Shown in pieces: positions 54,030-62,098 of a stretch of 64,000 nucleotides of DNA. A program made the position numbers and the translations under genes. Position 1 is the first letter of the stretch; each line of letters begins with the position of its first letter. Origin of the DNA: Carboxylicivirga sp. (GTDB lineage: Bacteria > Bacteroidota > Bacteroidia > Bacteroidales > Marinilabiliaceae); the NCBI GenBank assembly GCA_025210475.1, contig JAOARW010000035.1, positions 186,001 to 250,000 of the forward strand, in the 5' to 3' direction. The notes beneath the pieces were generated by a model that searched no databases, was not told the DNA's origin, and saw only the letters and a program-made list of their open reading frames with translations.

Positions 54030-56150
54030 ATGAAAAAGATAACAATTGTAGCAGTGTCACTTTTATGGTTAAGCATTGCGTTATTCGCCCAAACTCCAAA
54101 AGAACCAAAAGAAGCTGCACTAATTAAAAAATATGATGCAGATGGCGACGGCATACTTAATGCCAAAGAGCGTGCTGTAGCAAAAGCTGATACTCCTTCT
54201 GAACAATACAAGAAAGAAGCAAAGGAAAAAATGCTTGAACGATTCGATGAAGATAAAAATGGAAAGCTCGATAAAAATGAACGGAAAAAAGCCTTTAAAA
54301 CCATAAAGGAAGAACGTAAGGAGATTGATAAGGCTACTTTGGATAAATTCGATACTAATAACAATGGTAAGATTGAAAAAATCGAGCGGAAGGGGCTTGA
54401 AAAGTGGCGCAGAACAACTTACCCTAATGCCGTTTTCCTGCCAGCTCACGATAAGCAGTTAAGTGCCGCGGATAAAAGAACAAGGGTTGATGCAGGCAAG
54501 GCACGTCGTGGCGACATTATTGTAATTCCCGCAAGGGAAAGTGCAGAGGTGTCTGAAAAATGGTTGGCAGAAATACATGGCTACCAATTGCCGGCATGGT
54601 ATGATGGAGCTAACCGTGTGCACGGACATACCCGTCTTACCGCCGTGCGTCCTACCAATCATGTTGACGCAAAATCTCATGACATAAAAGTGGCGTGGTT
54701 AGATACAGATGAATTTAAAAATGCTGGAAAATATTTTAAAGAATTGGGTGTAGAAGTTTTTAGTCGGCATGTGCATACGGGTGATGAAGGAGCATGGTGG
54801 CCAAGTGAAGTTGGAGAGGTACTAGATTTGGCCAAAAATAGAAACATTGCGAAGGAAATCATTGATGAAGCACATCAAAACGACCAAAGGATTATTGTAT
54901 ACAATCGTCATATTGAGGATTACGGTATGGCAAAGGCGCATCCTGAGTGGGTTTGTAAAAACGAGGAAGGCAAAGACTATGTCATACGAGGTAAAATGAT
55001 GTGCTTTAATTCTCCATATAGAGATTATGTACAAACACGCCTATTGGAATTGGTAGACCTGGGTGTGGATGGTTTTTACTTCGACTCCCGCCATCAACCT
55101 TCAACCTGTCACTGTGATTATTGTAAGGCGAACGAAAAAAATCGACAGACTATAATTCGTGAAACTTTTCTTCAGTTTCGTCGAGCTGTACACGAGCGAA
55201 ACCCTGAGTGCGTAATACTGATTAGTGGCCGTTTTGAAGGTCAAAGCCATGATTTGTGGCGCATTGCAGATTCTCCTAAAATTGAAGATCATCTGCCTCC
55301 AAAATATGGTGGGAAAGATGCTGTTGGGTATTCCTTAGGATTGACTTTTATACGAGATGCAGCCGATGGTAAGCCAGCCCATTGCTGGCGCAACAACAAA
55401 ACAGCAGTTACTGATAAAGAAGGAATTTGGATTCTTGCCTTTGGACACATCTTTAACTACGATGTACACGAATCATTTCTCGCCAAACCCGAATCGGAAC
55501 GATATCGTACCGGAACGCAATTTGTTAAATATGGTGAGGTCTTTGCCGAAGCACTTACCGGAAAAAGGCCAGTTCGTAATGCCATTGTGCATTATCCCGA
55601 AGGAATGCCTGATGGTTTAAAGAAAAAACAAATTGTTCATCCAGTTTTTGCTGATGTTTATAAGTATCAAATGCCTACGGGTATTATTATTGATAGTCAG
55701 CTGCGCGAAGGTATTCCCGAGGAATGTAATTTATTGGTGTTTCCGAATATTGATAAATCCGCTTTTAATGAGGATAAGGTAGCCAAAAACATTAGAGCTT
55801 TTAAAGCCCGTGGAGGTGTGGTCATATCCAACATGCAAGATGAGGAAGCGAAATTGTTGATTGCAGAAGCTCGCAAGCATTCAATGGTTTACCTGAATGA
55901 TTCATCAGGTAATGTTCATCTTAATGCCTATTTAAATCAGAAAGGAGATGAACTATCTGTGATTTTATTCAATACAGTTCATTCTAAAACAGGAACAACC
56001 AGGTTGTACTTTCCGAAAGATAAATCAATAAAATCAGTTCGGAACATTCAGAGTAAAGTAGAACTATCAGTTAAGTATGACAACATGGGAGCTTATGTTA
56101 CAATAGATTCATTCAAATACTTTCAGGCACTATCTGTGTCGATCAATTAG
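54030..56150 (+). CDS. Secreted EF-hand protein with hypothetical glycosyl hydrolase (GHL6-like) TIM barrel
   Basis: 706 residues from the ATG at 54030 (an in-frame TTG at 54018 adds four). Signal peptide 1-20 (LFAQ). Three EF-hand loops follow: 36-47 (DADGDGILNAKE), 73-84 (DEDKNGKLDKNE) and 108-119 (DTNNNGKIEKIE), all with calcium-ligand residues. Then a TIM barrel with GVEVFSRHVHTGDEGAWWPSE, HPEWVCKNEEGK, CFNSPYRDYVQTRLLELVDLGVDGFYFDS and a Cys-rich CHCDYC turn, as in the hypothetical glycosyl hydrolase 6 and GH29/GH42-like group. The C-terminal part resembles a GH42-type trimerisation domain plus beta domain. Substrate unknown. First gene of cluster 2. Confidence 0.78.
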   Translation: MKKITIVAVSLLWLSIALFAQTPKEPKEAALIKKYDADGDGILNAKERAVAKADTPSEQYKKEAKEKMLERFDEDKNGKLDKNERKKAFKTIKEERKEIDKATLDKFDTNNNGKIEKIERKGLEKWRRTTYPNAVFLPAHDKQLSAADKRTRVDAGKARRGDIIVIPARESAEVSEKWLAEIHGYQLPAWYDGANRVHGHTRLTAVRPTNHVDAKSHDIKVAWLDTDEFKNAGKYFKELGVEVFSRHVHTGDEGAWWPSEVGEVLDLAKNRNIAKEIIDEAHQNDQRIIVYNRHIEDYGMAKAHPEWVCKNEEGKDYVIRGKMMCFNSPYRDYVQTRLLELVDLGVDGFYFDSRHQPSTCHCDYCKANEKNRQTIIRETFLQFRRAVHERNPECVILISGRFEGQSHDLWRIADSPKIEDHLPPKYGGKDAVGYSLGLTFIRDAADGKPAHCWRNNKTAVTDKEGIWILAFGHIFNYDVHESFLAKPESERYRTGTQFVKYGEVFAEALTGKRPVRNAIVHYPEGMPDGLKKKQIVHPVFADVYKYQMPTGIIIDSQLREGIPEECNLLVFPNIDKSAFNEDKVAKNIRAFKARGGVVISNMQDEEAKLLIAEARKHSMVYLNDSSGNVHLNAYLNQKGDELSVILFNTVHSKTGTTRLYFPKDKSIKSVRNIQSKVELSVKYDNMGAYVTIDSFKYFQALSVSIN

Positions 56151-56184
56151 ATAAGAAGATAAAATAATATAAAATCTACAAATC

Positions 56185-57816
56185 ATGTTGAGTTTATTCA
56201 AACATGCAGTGTCTTTAATGCTCTTAATGACCTTGCTATTGTCATGCTGCAAAGACAGAAATAAAAAGACAACTGTTGAAAAAGAACTACCAAACATTGT
56301 ATATATATTGGCAGATGACTTGGGATACGGAGATCTCACTGCTCTTAATGCAAAGTCTGGGGTTTCTACACCAAATATGGATAGTATTGTAGAAAATGGT
56401 ATTTATTTTAGTGATGCCCACTCAAATTCGTCAGTATGTACCCCCACACGTTATGGCATTCTAACAGGTAGGTATGCATGGCGTTCAAGATTAAAAGAAG
56501 GGGTAACATGGGGGTATAGCCTACCATTAATTGGAAAAGAACAAATAACTGTTGCTTCTTTCTTAAGTACGAATGGATACCAAACAGCGTGCATAGGGAA
56601 ATGGCATTTAGGTTTGGAGTGGCAGGCAAAAGACAAGAATAAACCTATACGCCAGGTGCAATGGAGTGAGGTTTTAGCCAAAGGAGAAGATAGCAATGTT
56701 GATTTTAGTCATCCTGTTTCCGGTCCTAATACATTGGGCTTTGACTATTCCTACATCATACCCGCATCTTTGGACATGGCACCATATGTGTATATAGAAA
56801 ATGACTTGCCAACTGCACTTCCTACTGCTTATACTAACGGAAAAGATCAGGCTATAGAAGGTAGAGGCGTTTTTTGGCGCGCAGGTGAAATGGCTCCTGA
56901 TTTCGATTTCTACAATGTTCTTTCGCATTTCACAGACAAAGCAGTAGCCTACATTCAGGAACAATCTAAGAATAAAAAGCCATTTTTTCTTTATTTCCCC
57001 TTAACAGCACCACATACACCCTGGTTGCCTACTGAGGAAGTGAAAGGTAAATCACAAGCCGGACGCTATGGTGATTTTGTTAAAATGGTCGATAATACGA
57101 TTGGGGAAGTGATGGCCTCTCTAAAGAAATCAGGACAACTTGAAAACACCTTGGTTATAGTAACTTCGGATAACGGATCGCATTGGATACCGGAGGATAT
57201 GGAGCGGTATGTACATCGTGCCAACTATGTTTTCAGAGGCTACAAGGCTGATATCTATGAAGGCGGACACCATGTACCTTATATTGCGCAGTGGCCGGAA
57301 AGAATTAAAGCAGGAAGTCATTCTAAACAAACCATATGTACAACAGATCTTATAGCTACACTTGCAGGTATGCTGAATGTGGAGCTTCCTAATCATGCTG
57401 GAGTGGATAGTTACAATCTGTGGCCAGCTTATATTGGAGAAGACCACCAGTCCATTAGAGATTATACCATTCATCACTCCGTAAATGGATCTTTTGCTAT
57501 TAGACAAGGGAAGTGGAAATTAAATATGTGCAGTGGTTCGGCAGGTTGGAGTTATCCAAACCCAGAAACTATTGAGAAAGATGAACTGGACTTGCCTCAA
57601 ATGCAATTATTCGACTTAGAAACTGATTTAGTAGAGAAAAACAATATTGCTGCTAAATACCCCGAGAAAGTTAAGGAACTAAGAATGGCTCTTCTAAAAA
57701 TCATCAGGGATGGTCGAAGCACAGAAGGAACCTTGCAACAAAATGATGTTGTGGGTAATTGGCTCCAGTTGGATAAGCTTAAAAAACTAGAGAACTCACA
57801 AATTAATAAGGAATGA
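56185..57816 (+). CDS. Sulfatase, family S1 (formylglycine-dependent), lipoprotein
   Basis: 543 residues with lipobox LLLSC (Cys about 14). Formylglycine signature VCTPTRYGILTGRY with the modified Cys at 85 is intact, as are the metal site LADDLGYGD (about 39-47), GKWHLG and VTSDNGSH. It removes sulfate esters from a sugar in the periplasm or at the surface; carbohydrate or position specificity is not predicted. An anaerobic or aerobic sulfatase-maturing enzyme must be supplied from elsewhere. It starts 34 bases after the EF-hand hydrolase and ends 21 bases before the TonB receptor, so all three form one operon. Its presence marks the target glycan as sulfated. Confidence 0.94.
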   Translation: MLSLFKHAVSLMLLMTLLLSCCKDRNKKTTVEKELPNIVYILADDLGYGDLTALNAKSGVSTPNMDSIVENGIYFSDAHSNSSVCTPTRYGILTGRYAWRSRLKEGVTWGYSLPLIGKEQITVASFLSTNGYQTACIGKWHLGLEWQAKDKNKPIRQVQWSEVLAKGEDSNVDFSHPVSGPNTLGFDYSYIIPASLDMAPYVYIENDLPTALPTAYTNGKDQAIEGRGVFWRAGEMAPDFDFYNVLSHFTDKAVAYIQEQSKNKKPFFLYFPLTAPHTPWLPTEEVKGKSQAGRYGDFVKMVDNTIGEVMASLKKSGQLENTLVIVTSDNGSHWIPEDMERYVHRANYVFRGYKADIYEGGHHVPYIAQWPERIKAGSHSKQTICTTDLIATLAGMLNVELPNHAGVDSYNLWPAYIGEDHQSIRDYTIHHSVNGSFAIRQGKWKLNMCSGSAGWSYPNPETIEKDELDLPQMQLFDLETDLVEKNNIAAKYPEKVKELRMALLKIIRDGRSTEGTLQQNDVVGNWLQLDKLKKLENSQINKE

Positions 57817-57837
57817 TAACTAATTAAATTAAAATTT

Positions 57838-60800
57838 ATGAAAGAATCGAACAAGAAAAAAATGATAACCAGTCAAATAAAGAGAGTCTTTAGGCAAATA
57901 GCTCTTGCTTTCTTTGTTGTGACAGGGATAAGCAATGCATCAGCCAATGATAATATATTACACGAGGCCGGTCAAACGGCTCAACAGGCTCAAAGAAAAA
58001 AAATTACCGGAACCATTAAAGGTGAAGATGGAGAACCCATACCTGGGGCTGCAATTTTTGTAAAGGGAAACACCATAGGGACAATAAGCGATATAAACGG
58101 ATTCTTTACCATTGAAATACCAATGGAAATAACTAAGCTCAATATATCATTTATAGGCATGGTGCCTCAAGTCATTGAGTTAGGCAATCAAACCAACTTT
58201 TCGATTGTAATGCAAGAAGAAGTTAAAGGTATTGATGAGATTGTAGTAGTTGGAATGCGAGGTGCTCAAATTAGGGAGATACAGGCCAAAAGAAATGCGG
58301 CAACAGTAATTGAGTCCATTACTCCTGAAGATATTGGAAACTTCTCTGATGAGAGTGTGACTGATGCTTTGGAAAGAGTACCTGGTGTACAAATAGAACG
58401 AGATGAAACAGGTGTTGAAGGTGATCGGGTATCAGTACGCGGATTGGGTTCGCAGTTCGTAGGTGTTACGATTAATGGTCGTACACCTCTTTCGGCGGGT
58501 AACGAAGGAACCACTAACTTCCGTAAATTTAATGTTGGCGTTTTGCCACCTGAAATTGTACATGGGGCTAAAGTCTATAAAACACCAGATGCCACACTAG
58601 TTGATCCTGGCATGGGGGGGGGTGTCGATTTTCAGACACTACGTCCGCTCAATATAAAATACAGGGATAATCGCAATTTTATGGTTATTGCAAATGCACG
58701 AGGAGAATACAACCCTTTGGTTGAAGGCGTTGATATTCAACCAAGATTAAGTGCAGGGCTAGGTTTTAAAACTAAAAACAATAAGCTTGGCTTTTTCGCT
58801 TCAGTTATAAAAAGTAGATCAGAGCGTTCACGCGCTGAGACATATACCAGGGTTAACCCAAGAGATATACGTGTAGATAGTAATGGAGACGGAATATTTA
58901 ATGAAGAGGATGGAGATATTCTTTATGAAGGCATCTTAACTCCAACAAGTCGTACAAATAATCCGATTCAAGAAACACGCGAAAGGTTGGGATATTCAGC
59001 ATCTTTGCAATGGAAACCGTTAAAAAACTTTGAGATTTTAGTTGATTATACCAGTGCTACATATAATAATATGTCTAACCGAACTTTATCACGCCAGCTT
59101 ATTTCCTTTGGGGGCAACAATGGTATTTATAGTAATAAAAACTTCTTCAAGCCAGAAGATGTTGTGATTGAAGATAATTACCTGCGTTACTTTACAACCA
59201 GTGGTTATAAATCAAGGGTGCAGGATCAAGTGAGTAGCCTTCAATTTGACAACAATACAACCAATAATATTGGAGGGATTAATATTAAATATAATTTGAA
59301 GGGATGGATCATGAGCTTTGACTATTCTATGTCTAACCTGGATTTCCGTCAGAACCTGATTACCTATGGTGCAATGATTTTGGATTATAGTCGGATTAAT
59401 CAAGATGGCATTATTTACGATGTACGTGGTGGCGCACCTATGTTCAGTTGGGCGCCTGATGATAATGCAACTTTAGATTATACATTATATGGGTTTAAAG
59501 CGAATAAAGATGTTTTAGCGCCAGGTAATCAGGGGTATAGAATTAAAGAAACAGTAGGAAATAACTATGCCTATAAGTTTGATATAAAAAAGAAGTTGAG
59601 TAAACGCATGACTATTCAGGCGGGCGCGCGCTATAGCTCAAACGAGGTAGATTATCGAACAGGTAACGGACAAGATAGAAAGCCGACAGAAGAGCAGTTT
59701 CAAATTATGAAGGATGCCTATAAAGGTAATTTTATCAATAATTTTATAAGTGAAAAAAACATAGGGAGTAATTCATGGATTTATGCCAACAGAGATATAA
59801 TCAGAGAAGGTGTTCCTGAATTTTATACAGTCAATGAGGGTAATCTTTTCTCTGTTAACTTCAGAGATCTCATTGGTGCGGAAACTGAATTGAAACCAAA
59901 TCCAAACAGTGGCTATATTCGAGAGGAAGGACTTGCTTTATATGGACAAATGAATTTCAAAACCATGCTTTGGGGGCGTAACCTTTCCGGTAATCTGGGC
60001 GTTAGAGCCATACGCACCGATATAAATGCCATTGGCTTTTCTGGCGTGTCAACCAAAAGTCCCGATCCTGATGAAGAAGATGTAGATGTAGCTATCAATG
60101 CTGTGACTGAAGTCAAGAGTTCAAGGTGGGATGTGAATCCGTCATTAAACCTGAAATGGGAGCTTAATAGGAATCTTGTTTATCGTTTAAGCCTTTCGCG
60201 TGCCGTATCACGCCCAAAGCTTACCGATTTAGTACCGACCAATAAGGTAAGTAGTTTGTCTGCCGACTTTATTAACGGGCCTGATTACGACCCCAATGAG
60301 TTGTACTCGCAAAATAGTATTAAAAAAGCTAATGTCGACTTAAAGCCATACTCGGCCTGGCAAATGGACCATACTTTTGAGTATTACCTAAAAACCGGAG
60401 GTGCACTTGTTTTTAGTGGATTTTACAAAAAGATTCATGATTATATCTTAAACATTGAGAATGAAGGGCAACCATTCCCTGGAGAAGATGCACTTGGTTT
60501 GGAGCTTGATCCTAACATTCCTTGGGATGAGATGAAGTTTACTATAAAGCAGGCAGAGAATTTTACAGATGCCGATTTATATGGTTTCGAATTTGGCTTC
60601 AACCAAATGTTTAGATTCTTACCTAATCCATTTAATTATTTTGGCGTAAAAGGGAACTACAACTTTGTGAGTAGTAGTTTTTCTAAAGATGTAGGTGATA
60701 ATAATAATGGTTTTCCAGGTTCATCAAAGCATAGTGTAAATGGAGTATTATACTTTGATAAGGATCGACTAAATTGGCGTTTAGCTTATTCTTACAGATC

Positions 60801-61047
60801 AGATTACTTACGTCAATTGGGTGGGGCAGGTGATCGTATAGCTCAAACTGTTTTTACTGAGGGAAGATCCAAACTTAATTTTAGAATAGCATATAACATG
60901 CTTAGAAATAGAAATCTACAACTATCACTTAGTGCCACTAACTTAACTGGTGCTAATCAGGTTGGTTATATAGGCTCACCAGGTAATACTTACCAATACA
61001 TTGATTTAGATAGAACTTATACATTGGGTATAAGGTATAAACTTTAA
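57838..61047 (+). CDS. TonB-dependent receptor with CarboxypepD_reg-like domain, no SusD partner
   Basis: 1069-residue outer-membrane active transporter. A signal segment (about 17-36) is followed by a CarboxypepD_reg-like domain (KITGTIKGEDGEPIPGAAIFVKG, about 54-130), a TonB-box-like stretch DEIVVVG, a plug (SDESVTDALERVPGVQIERDE, VSVRGLGSQFVGVTINGR) and a 22-strand-type barrel to the aromatic C-terminus LGIRYKL. The plug wording (ITPEDIGNFSDESVTDALERVPGV) resembles the Xanthomonas/Caulobacter-type TonB receptors (TIGR01782-like) more than classical SusC, and no SusD gene follows. Predicted cargo is an oligosaccharide released by the neighbouring enzymes. Followed by a terminator. Confidence 0.93.
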   Translation: MKESNKKKMITSQIKRVFRQIALAFFVVTGISNASANDNILHEAGQTAQQAQRKKITGTIKGEDGEPIPGAAIFVKGNTIGTISDINGFFTIEIPMEITKLNISFIGMVPQVIELGNQTNFSIVMQEEVKGIDEIVVVGMRGAQIREIQAKRNAATVIESITPEDIGNFSDESVTDALERVPGVQIERDETGVEGDRVSVRGLGSQFVGVTINGRTPLSAGNEGTTNFRKFNVGVLPPEIVHGAKVYKTPDATLVDPGMGGGVDFQTLRPLNIKYRDNRNFMVIANARGEYNPLVEGVDIQPRLSAGLGFKTKNNKLGFFASVIKSRSERSRAETYTRVNPRDIRVDSNGDGIFNEEDGDILYEGILTPTSRTNNPIQETRERLGYSASLQWKPLKNFEILVDYTSATYNNMSNRTLSRQLISFGGNNGIYSNKNFFKPEDVVIEDNYLRYFTTSGYKSRVQDQVSSLQFDNNTTNNIGGINIKYNLKGWIMSFDYSMSNLDFRQNLITYGAMILDYSRINQDGIIYDVRGGAPMFSWAPDDNATLDYTLYGFKANKDVLAPGNQGYRIKETVGNNYAYKFDIKKKLSKRMTIQAGARYSSNEVDYRTGNGQDRKPTEEQFQIMKDAYKGNFINNFISEKNIGSNSWIYANRDIIREGVPEFYTVNEGNLFSVNFRDLIGAETELKPNPNSGYIREEGLALYGQMNFKTMLWGRNLSGNLGVRAIRTDINAIGFSGVSTKSPDPDEEDVDVAINAVTEVKSSRWDVNPSLNLKWELNRNLVYRLSLSRAVSRPKLTDLVPTNKVSSLSADFINGPDYDPNELYSQNSIKKANVDLKPYSAWQMDHTFEYYLKTGGALVFSGFYKKIHDYILNIENEGQPFPGEDALGLELDPNIPWDEMKFTIKQAENFTDADLYGFEFGFNQMFRFLPNPFNYFGVKGNYNFVSSSFSKDVGDNNNGFPGSSKHSVNGVLYFDKDRLNWRLAYSYRSDYLRQLGGAGDRIAQTVFTEGRSKLNFRIAYNMLRNRNLQLSLSATNLTGANQVGYIGSPGNTYQYIDLDRTYTLGIRYKL

Positions 61048-61062
61048 TGTCATAAATAGTTG

Positions 61063-61099
61063 GGTGCTCCCTAAACTTGTTGTAGGGAGCACCTTTGTT
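61063..61099 (+). terminator. Intrinsic terminator after the receptor gene
   Basis: 10-bp stem GGTGCTCCCT/AGGGAGCACC (61063-61072 and 61084-61093), 11-nt loop, followed by TTTGTT, 15 bases past the stop. Confidence 0.75.
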
Positions 61100-61220
61100 A
61101 ATGCACCGGAAAGCTTTGTAACTGTCTTATGAAGCAAATGAATAAATCCCATTAATCAGTTAGTTGATATCTAAATTGGTGTTTAGCAATAGAAAAGGCA
61201 CTAGTTAAAAGTAAAATATT

Positions 61221-61991
61221 ATGAAAAAAATTACATTCTTATTATCTTTTGTACTATCTACATCCATGTGTATCGCTCAATCATTTGAATTTAATACCGA
61301 CGAGGATAATAAAGGTTGGGATGCTGTGACTAATACAAGTGGAACCATTGCCAATGGAGCATACACTCTACAGGTAACGGCTTCGCAAGATTTTATTTCA
61401 CTCTTTAATAATACTACCGTAAAAACCTCCCCAACAGCTGTTAATCCTTCAACCGTGCAATACCTGCACATTGTTGCTAATATTATTCCTTCCACTGTAA
61501 AGACATTAAATTTAAGATTTAATAATGGAGCAAATAAAACAAAGGAAATTAGCAATCTTCTTAGCCCCGGTAAACAAACGTATACCATAGATATGAATGA
61601 ATTGTTCGGAACAGATTGGTCGAGCTCAACCTCCATTAATAATTTTAGGATACGCTTCGTAAATCAGACTTCAGCGGGTGACCTGACGGTAGGTACAGAT
61701 ATTGCATCTATTGAAAAGATTGTTTTTAGTGGCGCTATAGTGCTTGAAATTAGCGATCTAAGTTCGTTTGGTTTTTCAATGTATCCTAATCCGGTTTGTG
61801 ATAAAGTGTATTTCCAAGCTGACGAACCAATCAAAAAAATACAGATTTTTAATCTTTCAGGCAAAGAGATTGTAAGCGATATTGATTTCAGCAACAATTG
61901 TATAGATGTTTCTGGTCTTGCTAATGGCATTTACCTTGCTAAGGTATATATAAATGGATCAGTTGGTTCATTTAAGTTTGTTAAGCATTAA
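61221..61991 (+). CDS. Secreted protein with carbohydrate-binding-like domain and T9SS sorting domain
   Basis: 256 residues. Signal peptide ends at CIAQ (about 20). Residues about 22-165 form a beta-rich domain beginning FEFNTDEDNKGWDA, reminiscent of CBM-like jelly-roll modules found in cell-surface glycan-binding proteins. Residues about 178-256 are a type IX secretion C-terminal sorting domain (FGFSMYPNPVCDKVYF, IKKIQIFNLSGKEIV, LANGIYLAKVYINGS). It is therefore probably exported by T9SS and exposed on the cell surface, where it may bind the target glycan. No catalytic motif is seen. Confidence 0.82.
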   Translation: MKKITFLLSFVLSTSMCIAQSFEFNTDEDNKGWDAVTNTSGTIANGAYTLQVTASQDFISLFNNTTVKTSPTAVNPSTVQYLHIVANIIPSTVKTLNLRFNNGANKTKEISNLLSPGKQTYTIDMNELFGTDWSSSTSINNFRIRFVNQTSAGDLTVGTDIASIEKIVFSGAIVLEISDLSSFGFSMYPNPVCDKVYFQADEPIKKIQIFNLSGKEIVSDIDFSNNCIDVSGLANGIYLAKVYINGSVGSFKFVKH

Positions 61992-62098
61992 TTTTAAATC
62001 TATATGAACGGTTTTTTATGTTAAAATTATCATAGAGAACCGTTCCAAACGAACTCATACTTTTTTACAAATTATTAATCAATATAAAGAAAACAGCC

